A stretch of DNA of 64,000 nt from Asticcacaulis currens (GCF_028550395.1 NZ_JAQQKW010000002.1:248001-312000), one strand, 5' to 3'. Counted from the first letter of the stretch, positions 35,564 to 43,649 are shown. A program made the numbers and translations. Notes: generated by a model from the letters alone, not told the origin.

Positions 35564-36868
35564 TTAACGCTTATGCTTTAGAATCTTGTCTTCTAGGTCC
35601 GCAACAATTCTCTTTATAGCGTCAAGTTGCTTGGAAATCTTCCCTACAGTTGATTTCTCCGCTCGTGACATATCAACCGAAGCGAGCTTGGTGTGCGCTT
35701 GCTGGATAGCTTTTAGCGCAGCGCCGCCAGATTTCTGTCCTTTGTCCAGCTGGATTTCAGTTTGCACAGCCTCTATGAGCGCTTCTATTGCAGCTTCATT
35801 GTCCGGTGAACGAAGAGCGGCAATCACACCCGCAAAATTCGCGGACTGCAACTCGTCTCCAATGTCGATAGCGAAATCGTCTGCTTCTCCGTCACCGTCG
35901 GCGTCCTCCTCTACCTCGGTCACGATACCCAGTTCGTCCGCCACGCGATCCAATACGTTGTCGGCGAGTGATCCTATCGCAGCGTTATAGTCGTACAGCC
36001 GACCTTCCAACCGCCCCTTGTTCTGGTAGAGCGACCACGCAATCGCTCGGCTGGCTTCCTTCATCGCTTCCGATTTGCCTTCTAAGAGCTTCGGTAAGTC
36101 GCCAAATAATTGTTCAGCGTCCTCTCGTATCTCGCTGTAGTTTCCCTGAGTGCCTGGTGCCTCTTTAAGGTAAAGGTCGGCCTCCGCAAGTGTCTGGATC
36201 GCGTACTTTATGTCCTTTTCTTTGCGGCGGAGTTGGTCAGCAACAACCTTGGGCGTCCGACCAAGATTTACCAGGCGACTGATCAGCTGCGCCTCGCCGA
36301 TCCAATCATAGTCGAGCTTCGTCTCGGGCACCGCCTGAAGATTTGCCTCGATATCAACAATGTCTTCGGCGGTCGCATCGGCCGGCAGTACCAGGACATC
36401 GATGTGGCTGAAATGCGCAAACTTGCTGCCTTGATCGTATAACTCTCTTAGCGCCGCGAGACGTCGGTTGCCGTTCACGACGATACCGCCTGCCGTGATG
36501 AGTAGCGGTTGGCGTTGTCCTTCCGCCTCAAGCACCTCTGCAACTGGAATGACGGAGTCGGCTTTGCCTTTCAAGGCGAGTCTGTGCAGCAATTGGTGCT
36601 GGGCCTGCTGCACTTCCTCGGACTCAGTGCCGGCCAAAAAATAGTCTGCCTTCTTGCCATGCTCAGCAATGTAGTCCCGCTGATCGGTGAACGTTCGAAA
36701 GTTCTCCATTCGATAAACCGGTAGGTCAATCGGTACCTGAATAAATGGAAGATGGTGGACGCGATTGCGGAAACCGTAGAACTCTCGCTTCTCGGTTGAA
36801 GCGACAACCTTGCTGGCGATTGTAGCGGCGCGAGTGACTGGGGCAGTGATCTGGATTTTGTACGGCAT
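35564..36868 (-). CDS. ParB/Srx-domain protein of the defence operon (434 aa)
   Basis: Residues about 90-140 hold the ParB-like box ITAGGIVVNGNRRLAALREL, and a later VNLGRTPKVVADQLRRKEKD resembles a KorB/ParB helix-turn-helix. The middle is acidic (EEDADGDGEADD) and the C-terminus coiled (ISKQLDAIKRIVADLEDKIL). It is not a partition protein by context. It could be a DNA-binding switch that uses nucleotide, or a nuclease. ATG 36868 is preferred because GAGTGAGGG precedes it; a GTG at 36883 would overlap the upstream stop. Confidence 0.75.
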   Translation of the reverse strand: MPYKIQITAPVTRAATIASKVVASTEKREFYGFRNRVHHLPFIQVPIDLPVYRMENFRTFTDQRDYIAEHGKKADYFLAGTESEEVQQAQHQLLHRLALKGKADSVIPVAEVLEAEGQRQPLLITAGGIVVNGNRRLAALRELYDQGSKFAHFSHIDVLVLPADATAEDIVDIEANLQAVPETKLDYDWIGEAQLISRLVNLGRTPKVVADQLRRKEKDIKYAIQTLAEADLYLKEAPGTQGNYSEIREDAEQLFGDLPKLLEGKSEAMKEASRAIAWSLYQNKGRLEGRLYDYNAAIGSLADNVLDRVADELGIVTEVEEDADGDGEADDFAIDIGDELQSANFAGVIAALRSPDNEAAIEALIEAVQTEIQLDKGQKSGGAALKAIQQAHTKLASVDMSRAEKSTVGKISKQLDAIKRIVADLEDKILKHKR

Positions 36869-36879
36869 CGATCGCACCC

Positions 36880-37341
36880 TCACTCGAACGCGATTAGCAG
36901 GATAGGCACGTGGATGACCTGTGCAAAGACCGCAAGCTCTTTAGAAACACGCTCGAAGTTGGCAATGTTGCTTCCAATTTTTGAGGCTGCAAATTTTGTT
37001 GGAAGGGCGAAAGCGGCCGCCTTTATACGCTTTGACTGTGCCAGATATTCAAGTTTCAGGAGATCATAAGGAGCCCGACTCATGTTCCCGGTCTGAACTT
37101 GGAACGCGAGGTCCTCCTTAATGGCGGTAACGGTGTTACGCAACTCTTGGTCGATCTTCACGTTCAAAGCCCAGCCTTCGGCGGTGAACTCATTCGAGAT
37201 GTGGTTGCGAATATCGTTGGTGCACCCAGGCTGCATTTTAATGCCGGGTGCTTCGAAGACGTCAGTGATCCAGTCGTAAAGCTCACGTTCTTCCCAAGCG
37301 GCTCGACCATGATGATGATCATAAATGAACTGAAGCTTCAT
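36880..37341 (-). CDS. BglII/BstYI-family restriction endonuclease-like protein (153 aa)
   Basis: A short protein that fits the BglII/BstYI fold: LYDWITDVF near the start, then KEDLAFQVQTGNMSRAPYDL, which aligns with the catalytic beta strand of BstYI, and a closing VIHVPILLIAF strand. Family enzymes cut RGATCY or AGATCT. In BstYI the strand carries an ExQ pair; here the Glu position is Gln (FQVQ), so cleavage may use other residues or be lost. It lies three bases after the methyltransferase gene. Confidence 0.65.
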   Translation of the reverse strand: MKLQFIYDHHHGRAAWEERELYDWITDVFEAPGIKMQPGCTNDIRNHISNEFTAEGWALNVKIDQELRNTVTAIKEDLAFQVQTGNMSRAPYDLLKLEYLAQSKRIKAAAFALPTKFAASKIGSNIANFERVSKELAVFAQVIHVPILLIAFE

Positions 37342-37344
37342 TTC

Positions 37345-38232
37345 TTAGCCTCCATTCGGGTCGTAGACTGGCTTGTTTAACGGACGCGTTCGTAGCTCGC
37401 CAGCATAGAATCTGGCTATGCGGTCGGAAGCGATGTCGATGTATTGTTGGGTGATATCGCAGCCAAAAGCCATCCGACCGTGTTTAAGTGCGGCGATTGC
37501 GGAAGACCCAACACCTAGGTATGGATCCAGCACACTTTGTCCAAGATTGGTCAGCGCGAGTACGAGGCGCTCCACAAGGGCGACCGGAAACTGGCAGGGG
37601 TGGTCAGTCTTCTCCACGTGATTCGCTTTTACGTTTGGGATATCCCAAACATCCGAGGGGTTCTTGCCGAGCGGATTACCAGACAACTCCCCTCGATTCG
37701 GGCCTTTGAAGTGCTTCTTATCAGGATATTTGGAGGGAACCCGAACCGGATCAAGGTTGAAAACATAATCGTCGGACTTCGTGAACCAAAGGATTGTTTC
37801 ATGCCTGCCAGAAAACCGACGTTGGCAGTGAAGTCCGTGCCCGAAAGTCCAGACAATTCGATTTCGTAGTTTCAGACCGTGTTGTTTGAATATTCCGTAT
37901 AGGATGGCGTCTAATGGGAAGACCTCTCCGTCATCTACGTGATTGCCAACCTGCCAGCAAATTGAACCGTTCGGATGAAGCAATCGAACTGCTTCCGCTA
38001 TGGTAGAAGCCTGTTGTTCAATGTAAAGGTCCAGAGATGTCCTGCGTTCATACTCTTTACCGATGTTGTAAGGTGGGGATGTAATAATCAAGTTCATGCT
38101 CTCTTTTTTTAAAGAGCGCATAAAGTCGATGTTGTCCGAGCACTCAATAGTGTATGGCGGATTTTTTATGAACGGGATGACGTTTTTCGCTGAACTTTTC
38201 ATTCCAAAATGTTCGCATTTTACTCCGATCAT
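37345..38232 (-). CDS. Type II DNA methyltransferase, beta class (295 aa)
   Basis: Motif IV, IITSPPYNIGKEYE, comes before motif I, LDPYLGVGSSAIAAL, giving the beta-class order. TSPPY is usual for N4-cytosine enzymes but also occurs in N6-adenine ones. The target is unknown; pairing with a BglII/BstYI-like gene suggests a GATC-centred site. It is the first gene of the five-gene operon. ATG 38202 is an alternative start. The coding sequence is visibly more AT-rich than the neighbouring lasso and ICE genes, a sign of separate origin. Confidence 0.9.
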   Translation of the reverse strand: MIGVKCEHFGMKSSAKNVIPFIKNPPYTIECSDNIDFMRSLKKESMNLIITSPPYNIGKEYERRTSLDLYIEQQASTIAEAVRLLHPNGSICWQVGNHVDDGEVFPLDAILYGIFKQHGLKLRNRIVWTFGHGLHCQRRFSGRHETILWFTKSDDYVFNLDPVRVPSKYPDKKHFKGPNRGELSGNPLGKNPSDVWDIPNVKANHVEKTDHPCQFPVALVERLVLALTNLGQSVLDPYLGVGSSAIAALKHGRMAFGCDITQQYIDIASDRIARFYAGELRTRPLNKPVYDPNGG

Positions 38233-38404
38233 GGCAAGGTCTACCGTAATCGGGGGTGGTCACAGAAAGTTCAGCATTTTAGCTTCGCTATCGGGTTGGT
38301 TGCAAGCGCCCATACCACAAATTGGCCCTTATTCCGGAAATTAAATCACATCTACTTTTTCCAAGATTCGAACAGACTACAATCCGTTCGGTACTTTTCC
38401 ACCG

Positions 38405-39397
38405 TCATTTGGACAGCAATCTCGATCCATCGTTGGCCGTAGTCACATGAATAGAGAAGCTCGATTCCAGGTTCTCTAAAAAAACCTCCGGATCGCGCGT
38501 GCTGAAGCGCCCGCCGATCCTCAAGCCCGCCAGTTCCGGATCAACAATGACGATGGGGCGTGGCAAGTAGCGATTGTACTCTTCGACGGCCACGCCGAGG
38601 GTCTGGCCATTGAACACCACGGCGTCCTGACGCCAGGCCGTTGTAAAATTGAGATCGCTCTGAGTGATCGGCCTGACCCGCGTCTCCACACCGCTCGCAA
38701 GGGCCCCCTGCCCTGCCTCGACCTTTTGAGCCTCGGAGTCCCCTTCGATCGTACAATCGCCTTTGACGACGGTGATCTCCAGGACCGATGCGCGCAAACG
38801 GACATTCACATCCGCCGCTGTCATGAGAATCGCACGGCCCGCGGCCCTCACCTTGCATGGCTTTACGTTGGGCGGCACAACGACGCCCAGTTCGCCTTGC
38901 TCTAACCAAACCTCACTGCCCTTGCGCCCCGTCTTCCAGGCAATGCGCGTGTCTGTATTGAGCTCAAGGCGAACGCCATCCGACAATTTCAGGCTCCGGC
39001 GCTCTCCGACACGGGTTGAGGCTTCAGCCCGGCTCTGGGTTAGGACCCACGCGCCGCTTCCCACTGCGATGACCAAGGCGCCCGCGCCGGCTTGCAGCCA
39101 ATGGCGGCGCGTCAATGTGCGCCGAGGGTGCAAATCGGGATCCTGGCTGAGATCAACGTCCTTCAGCGCGTCGATCGAGTCCGCCGTATCAAGAATGCGG
39201 GCGTAAGCCACGGCATGATGCGGGTTGGCGTCTCGCCAGGCTTCAAAGGCGCTGAGGTCCGCTGTTCCGGCTTCCAATCGTGCATGCCAAAGGGCAGCCT
39301 CCTCCGTCAGGGCCTTCCAATCAGTCGCCTCGGGATCATCTACGGACACGGCGCCCTCCGCCCAGCTGACGTGAGGCCAGACACTACGAAAAAACAC
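38405..39397 (-). CDS. FecR-family anti-sigma factor (330 aa)
   Basis: The N-terminal FecR cytoplasmic domain is seen in ALWHARLEAGTADLSAFEAW and NPHHAVAYARIL. One membrane helix follows (LQAGAGALVIAVGSGAWVL, about residues 98-116), then the periplasmic FecR domain (EASTRVGERRSLKLSDG to LEQGELGVVVP) and the C-terminal receptor-contact domain (YNRYLPRPIVIVDPELAGL). It should hold the sigma factor encoded upstream until a receptor signalling domain contacts it. Start GTG 39397 lies nine bases past the sigma gene stop. Confidence 0.9.
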   Translation of the reverse strand: MFFRSVWPHVSWAEGAVSVDDPEATDWKALTEEAALWHARLEAGTADLSAFEAWRDANPHHAVAYARILDTADSIDALKDVDLSQDPDLHPRRTLTRRHWLQAGAGALVIAVGSGAWVLTQSRAEASTRVGERRSLKLSDGVRLELNTDTRIAWKTGRKGSEVWLEQGELGVVVPPNVKPCKVRAAGRAILMTAADVNVRLRASVLEITVVKGDCTIEGDSEAQKVEAGQGALASGVETRVRPITQSDLNFTTAWRQDAVVFNGQTLGVAVEEYNRYLPRPIVIVDPELAGLRIGGRFSTRDPEVFLENLESSFSIHVTTANDGSRLLSK

Positions 39398-39406
39398 ATT
39401 CAGCGT

Positions 39407-40261
39407 CTATTCGCTCGCCGCCGCGTCCCGCCGCGCCTGACCGCTTTTCAACGGCGGGGGCTCCTGATCTGCCAGGCGTGCCGCGACAATCGCCATGCCC
39501 TTGGCGAGGTGCTTTTCGACCATGGACACACTGATACCCAGCTCCTTCGCTATGGCCGGAGGCGACATTTCTTTCAGGCGCCGCATCTTCATGACTTTCC
39601 GGCATTGGGGCGGCAGCCCCTCGATCGCCTCGAGGACAATGCGTCGGCGTTCCTTGGCAGAAAGGATTTCGTGTGCGTCAGGGCCTAAATCGGCCTGGTC
39701 GAAGGTCTCCATGTTGGCCACCAGTTCAATCGACACGATCTTTGAACGCTGGAACAGGCTTGCCGCGACGTTTCGGATGGCGCGCAGGGCGTAGCTTTTT
39801 GGATGGGTGATCGCCCGCCATTTGTCAGCCGTCACGAAGTCGGCATAGATGTCATGGAGGATTTCGCGCGCCGTCTCAGTGTTGCCCGTCATGCGCCGCC
39901 CGACGGAAAGGAACAGGCCCTCATGCGGAAACAGGTTTGCCGAAAACCAGCTATCCATCTCACGGCGGGGTGGTCGCTTTGGGCCGGGCGCGTTCCCACC
40001 CTGACCGAACCCCATGTAAAAGTACCGCTCAGGGACGTCGAGCGCCTCTGCACACAGAAGCAGTTCGCGATTGCCAATCCGGGCACGCCCCTCTTCAATC
40101 TCCCGCAATTGCGCGGCGGAGATGCCCAGATGGCTGGCCAGCCAGTCTTCCGACATCTGCACCAGTTCGCGGCGTGCGCGTAAACGCGCGCCTACATGCA
40201 TATCGACGGCATTTATGGGAACGACTTCGACTAACTCTGGGTTATGAGGACCTTTACCCAT
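39407..40261 (-). CDS. ECF sigma factor fused to an N-terminal XRE domain (284 aa)
   Basis: Residues about 20-85 form a XRE/Cro-type helix-turn-helix (ARLRARRELVQMSEDWLASH, LGISAAQLREIEEGRARI). Residues 115-270 are a FecI-like ECF sigma: region 2 around ILHDIYADFV and SYALRAIRNVAASLFQR, region 4 with GLPPQCRKVMKMRRLKEM and AIAKELGISVSMVEKHLAKG. Ordinary FecI proteins have no XRE part. The fused domain may bind the ATCCC-N5-GGGAT repeats that begin 30 bases upstream. Start ATG 40261; a TTG at 40288 would run into those repeats. Confidence 0.88.
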   Translation of the reverse strand: MGKGPHNPELVEVVPINAVDMHVGARLRARRELVQMSEDWLASHLGISAAQLREIEEGRARIGNRELLLCAEALDVPERYFYMGFGQGGNAPGPKRPPRREMDSWFSANLFPHEGLFLSVGRRMTGNTETAREILHDIYADFVTADKWRAITHPKSYALRAIRNVAASLFQRSKIVSIELVANMETFDQADLGPDAHEILSAKERRRIVLEAIEGLPPQCRKVMKMRRLKEMSPPAIAKELGISVSMVEKHLAKGMAIVAARLADQEPPPLKSGQARRDAAASE

Positions 40262-40290
40262 AGCGCTCTCTGAATTGGAAATGACCAAAT

Positions 40291-40321
40291 ATCCCGAAAT
40301 GGGATTATCCCAATACAGGAT
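40291..40321. promoter_or_regulatory. Tandem operators ATCCC-N5-GGGAT, copy pair 1
   Basis: Two 15-base inverted repeats, 40291-40305 and 40307-40321, one base apart (16-base period). The second has one arm mismatch (AGGAT). They lie between the divergent sigma and XRE genes. The same pair stands before the second XRE gene. Confidence 0.8.
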
Positions 40322-40358
40322 TAATTCAAAAAGCTCACAATCGCAAGAGCTTTGAGCT

Positions 40359-40598
40359 ATGGATCACGACCTTTACTCCGCCCCACAACAGAAGATGAGG
40401 CTGTTGTTAAAAAGAGCACGCATTCGGAAAGGTCAAACTCAGAAATCGCTTGCCGCTGAATTGGGTGAACATCAATCCTTTATCTCGAAATATGAAAGAG
40501 GAGAACGGACTCTAAACTCGACTGAGTGGATTGAAATCCTGTTGACGCTCGGTGGCGACCCTATGAAAGTCTCGAAAATCATCTCAGAAATGTTCTAA
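40359..40598 (+). CDS. XRE-type mini-regulator 1 (79 aa)
   Basis: Almost entirely a Cro/CI-type helix-turn-helix: LLLKRARIRKGQTQKSLAAE, LGEHQSFISKYERGERTLN. There is no ligand domain. Two copies of the ATCCC-N5-GGGAT operator stand just upstream, so it is probably self-regulating and also represses the divergent XRE-sigma gene. Small XRE repressors of this kind (QseC) control quorum-sensing antiactivation in ICEMlSymR7A; that parallel is inference. Confidence 0.88.
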   Translation: MDHDLYSAPQQKMRLLLKRARIRKGQTQKSLAAELGEHQSFISKYERGERTLNSTEWIEILLTLGGDPMKVSKIISEMF

Positions 40599-40609
40599 GG
40601 ACAGCGCTC

Positions 40610-40640
40610 ATCCCAATACGGGATTATCCCGCATTGGGAT
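40610..40640. promoter_or_regulatory. Tandem operators ATCCC-N5-GGGAT, copy pair 2
   Basis: Perfect 15-base inverted repeats at 40610-40624 and 40626-40640 with the same one-base spacing as pair 1. The pair fills the short gap between the two XRE genes and ends 34 bases before the second start codon. Confidence 0.82.
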
Positions 40641-40674
40641 TAGCTCTTTTTGCTCACTTTTACGAAGTCGAGCG

Positions 40675-40944
40675 ATGAAGAAGATACTGCGTTCTCCTGA
40701 ACAATTGGCGCTTCAAGAATTACTGAAAGCGTCCCGCCACTCGGCGCAACTGACGCAGGAGAGCCTTGCTGGCAAACTCGGGAAGCCCCAGTCATTCGTG
40801 GCAAAATATGAAGCCGGCGAACGCTTATTAAATGTCATTGAGTTCATTTATGTGGTCGAAGCTCTCGGGAAGAGCCCCACTGAGTTTATGGGGGAGCTTC
40901 ATCAACGGATAGCGGGTATTCAGGCTACCGAGAATGGCAAGTGA
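40675..40944 (+). CDS. XRE-type mini-regulator 2 (89 aa)
   Basis: A second Cro/CI-type protein: LQELLKASRHSAQLTQESLA, GKLGKPQSFVAKYEAGERLL. It is clearly related to the gene before it (shared SFIxKYExGER pattern), so the pair and its operator array arose by tandem duplication. Possible targets are both operator pairs. What signal releases them is not visible. Confidence 0.88.
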   Translation: MKKILRSPEQLALQELLKASRHSAQLTQESLAGKLGKPQSFVAKYEAGERLLNVIEFIYVVEALGKSPTEFMGELHQRIAGIQATENGK

Positions 40945-41087
40945 CCTCTTGCGCATCTTCGCAATGATCGTGGCCGCGTCAGGGACTTAGGCCAAAGGCT
41001 GGAGACCCGCAGGGGCTCCATTTACGACAGGCCCGGTTCGCGCGGACGCGCGAAGACGCCCTTCCCCTAACCTCAAACCCAAGCCCC

Positions 41088-42848
41088 TCACTCCGCCCCC
41101 TGCGCCCAGAGCTGGGCATAGGCGGGTACGCTCTCCACGAGATCGAGGTGACGTCCGAATGCTTCCAACCTCCCCCCTTTCATAAACAGCACGTGGTCAG
41201 CCGTTTGCGCCAACCGCAGACGGTGGGTGACCATGACGAGGGTTGTGCGCCCTTCAAAGCTTTGGCGCAGGTCGGACAGGATGCGCGCTTCACTCGCTGG
41301 ATCGAGCGCTGAGGTGCTTTCATCGAGGATCAGAACGGGAACCTTTATGCCGGCAACGCGCGCCAGTTCCAGCTTCTGGATCTGACCGCCTGAGAGGCGC
41401 TCCCCCAGTTCGCCTACGGGGGTGGCGAGATCCAACTTGCGCCCGGCCTCATAGAAGCACCACTGGGCCAGAAGCGCAACGAGATCGGCTTCGGTGGTGG
41501 TGGTCGGCGGATAAAGCGCATTGTCGCGCAGGGTGCGGTTTAAGAAGGTGATGAATTGAGGGACGTAGAGGACGTGGCGATAGCGGGCGCCGGCATCGAC
41601 CTCAGCCAGATCGACTTCGCCTATACGCACCTGGCCTTGTGAGGGTGCAAACACCCCGGCCATGATCTGTGCCAGGGTCGATTTTCCGGAGCCATTTGGC
41701 CCGACGATCACGGCGAAGGCCCCGGCGGGGATACGCACCGACACATCTTCGACGCCTGCGGTCGTGTCGGCATAACGGAAAGACACGTCTCGCAGTTCAA
41801 TCCCGGCCGCGCCCGACGGAACGGGTCCGGCCTCAACCGTACCTGCACCGCTCCGACGCAAGGTCAGCACATCGCGAATATTGGCGATCGCCCCGGCCGA
41901 CTGACTGAGCAGGAAGCCGATCCCGCTCAAGGGCAGAGCCAGACGCAGGGCATAGGTTTCGAGCATGATGAAATCCCCCACGCTCAGGCGTCCCGCCCAT
42001 ACATCTCCTGCGCCGGCTACGAGGAGCCCCACGAGCCCCATGCCCAGCCAGCCGTATTGAGCAAGAGCTGTATGAACAAGCGACCCGGTCATCTTCTGAT
42101 TGGCGAGGGCTTTCTGGCCGATCCCAGCGCGAATGCCGCCGACTTCTGCACTCAGGGTGCCATTGAGGACGATGCGGCGGGCATTGCGTAAGACGTCGCC
42201 TAAGCCTTGCGAGACGGCGGTGGCGGCCAGATTGGCGAGACTGGCGTGCGGACGATGACGCACCGCGCCCCACCAGGACAGGACGGCATACCCGGCCAGG
42301 GTGAGAAAGAGCCCGATGGCGTAGGACGCGGGGATGACGCCTGCAATCACCCACAGACTGGCGGCGATTTGCAAGGCGAGTGGCAGGCTTCGCCAGATCA
42401 GACCATCGACGACGATCAGCAGGCTGAAGGGCAACCGCTCGATCAGGCCAAGGGTGCGCCCGCTGTCACCGTCGCGGCTGGCCGCAACGCGCGGCAATTC
42501 ACCGGCGAGCGCGGCGGCGGCCAGATCGGCGCTCAGGGTGTCAATCACCCGCGTCGATGGCACCAGACGCCACGTGGAGAGGATACCCCCACCCGCCCAG
42601 GCGCCCACAAAGACCAGACCGAGGCCCAACACCAGAGACGAGGCGCCGGGGGAACGGCTCAGGGCATCAATGAGAGATTTGAGGGCGAAGGGTCCGATGA
42701 CGCCGAGAGCCACGGCCACGCCTTCCAAAAAGAGCCCCCAGAGCAGGTCACGACGCACGCCGGGACCCAACGCAAAAAGACGGCGCACCAGGGCCCAGAC
42801 GACGGCCGGGTCGGACGTGTCATTGCAGGAGGGATTTGTAGCCGCCAT
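41088..42848 (-). CDS. ABC exporter, fused membrane and ATPase domains (586 aa)
   Basis: A half-size exporter: about six membrane helices in residues 20-320, then an ATPase with Walker A (VGPNGSGKSTLAQIM), Q-loop (YVPQFITFLNRT), signature LSGGQIQKLELARV and Walker B VLILDESTSALDP. The size is close to that of the microcin J25 exporter McjD, and the astexin cluster lacks an exporter of its own, so lasso peptide export is possible but unproven. The start, ATG 42848, lies inside the end of the DUF2285 gene, so it should be translated with the quorum-controlled operon. Confidence 0.88.
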   Translation of the reverse strand: MAATNPSCNDTSDPAVVWALVRRLFALGPGVRRDLLWGLFLEGVAVALGVIGPFALKSLIDALSRSPGASSLVLGLGLVFVGAWAGGGILSTWRLVPSTRVIDTLSADLAAAALAGELPRVAASRDGDSGRTLGLIERLPFSLLIVVDGLIWRSLPLALQIAASLWVIAGVIPASYAIGLFLTLAGYAVLSWWGAVRHRPHASLANLAATAVSQGLGDVLRNARRIVLNGTLSAEVGGIRAGIGQKALANQKMTGSLVHTALAQYGWLGMGLVGLLVAGAGDVWAGRLSVGDFIMLETYALRLALPLSGIGFLLSQSAGAIANIRDVLTLRRSGAGTVEAGPVPSGAAGIELRDVSFRYADTTAGVEDVSVRIPAGAFAVIVGPNGSGKSTLAQIMAGVFAPSQGQVRIGEVDLAEVDAGARYRHVLYVPQFITFLNRTLRDNALYPPTTTTEADLVALLAQWCFYEAGRKLDLATPVGELGERLSGGQIQKLELARVAGIKVPVLILDESTSALDPASEARILSDLRQSFEGRTTLVMVTHRLRLAQTADHVLFMKGGRLEAFGRHLDLVESVPAYAQLWAQGAE

Positions 42849-43278
42849 CGACCATTTTCCTTGCATAAATGAGGAGCCGGCGTACCTGGGAGTGAAGATA
42901 GTCGGAGCGGCCGTTCCATTCTTCGCGCACGCGCTTTTCACCAAAGAGCGCGGCACCGATCTCACGATGACTGGCACCGGCGCACATGCCGTCATAGGCT
43001 TGCAGGGCGCGCGCCCATTTGGCAGTGCCGGTCTCGGGTGGAAACAGGGCGCGCGGGAAGCGGCCGATACGGTGCAGGGCTTCGAGACGCGCCAAGGTTT
43101 TCAGCTTGGCTGAAAAGGTCCGAAACCCGGTGAGGTCGAAGTGCAGGAGGACGGGCCCTTCGGTCAGGGTGCCCTGGGTTATGTCCAACTGCACCTGACC
43201 GACCTCATCGGCGAGGATCAGCCATTCATGACCGAAGGCGTCGCGAAGCAGATCGCGCTTTGCGGACACCTCATTCAC
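42820..43278 (-). CDS. DUF2285 protein, second half of an FseA-like activator (152 aa)
   Basis: The conserved DUF2285 segment is LQAYDGMCAGASHREIGAAL, FGEKRVREEWNGRSDYLHS and VRRLLIYARKMVDGGY. In ICEMlSymR7A the equivalent protein (Msi171) works only when fused to the DUF6499 protein by ribosomal frameshifting, giving the excision activator FseA. Here a GTG start overlaps the DUF6499 stop (GTGA). Notably the same frame stays open about 150 bases further upstream and codes family-like sequence (HEWLFWAPDLDASIVQV), so GTG 43278 may not be the true beginning. Confidence 0.85.
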   Translation of the reverse strand: MNEVSAKRDLLRDAFGHEWLILADEVGQVQLDITQGTLTEGPVLLHFDLTGFRTFSAKLKTLARLEALHRIGRFPRALFPPETGTAKWARALQAYDGMCAGASHREIGAALFGEKRVREEWNGRSDYLHSQVRRLLIYARKMVDGGYKSLLQ

Positions 43279-43649
43279 GTCGAAGGCACCGACGGTGGCG
43301 CGGGATACCCGTTCGGCCTGAACCTGAACGATGGAGGCGTCGAGGTCCGGGGCCCAGAAGAGCCATTCGTGCTGTGGCGTGTCGGAGGCCGGCTCAGCAT
43401 GAACAAATACCCCATGAGAAAAAGGTCATTTAACTCCCCTCGGAGGAGGGTGTGTGCCCCCTGCCCTTGCGTTGCCCAGTGATCCCCCGTTGCCCACGAA
43501 CCCATGGCCTGCAGCCCCGGTTTGCGCTGTAGCCACAGCCAGGCCCAGCGGCGTTTGTCGTAGGAGAGATACGGCTGATAGGCGGCCGTATCTCTCCAGA
43601 CCTCATCCGATAGGGTGAGGCTTTCCACATGTCCGTTTTTCATCGGCAC
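43275..43649 (-). CDS. DUF6499 protein, first half of an FseA-like activator (124 aa)
   Basis: The first 50 residues are DUF6499: LSDEVWRDTAAYQPYLSYDK and RRWAWLWLQRKPGLQ. From about residue 75 on, the sequence overlaps the upstream extension of the DUF2285 frame and no longer looks like a folded protein (RPPTRHSTNGSSGPRTS). Together with the next gene this is the split arrangement of msi172-msi171. CTTTTTC at 43418-43424 is a candidate slip site. Confidence 0.78.
   Translation of the reverse strand: MPMKNGHVESLTLSDEVWRDTAAYQPYLSYDKRRWAWLWLQRKPGLQAMGSWATGDHWATQGQGAHTLLRGELNDLFLMGYLFMLSRPPTRHSTNGSSGPRTSTPPSFRFRPNGYPAPPSVPST
43418..43424 (-). other. Candidate ribosomal frameshift site
   Basis: The minus-strand codons read GAC CTT TTT CTC. 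The stop that closes the DUF2285 frame (TGA at 43426-43428) lies immediately before this T-run, and from here the DUF2285 frame is open to its end. Moving from the DUF6499 frame to the DUF2285 frame needs a -1 (or +2) shift, while the ICEMlSymR7A example uses +1 at UUUC. Confidence 0.4.

Noticed and set aside
35564-36868. A second plasmid-type ParB partition protein
   Set aside because: It lies tightly inside the methylase-helicase operon and differs from the backbone ParB in everything but the short ParB/Srx box.
40291-40640. A CRISPR array, because of the repeated ATCCC-N5-GGGAT units
   Set aside because: The units are short palindromes in two pairs around genes, without spacers or cas genes; they are operators.
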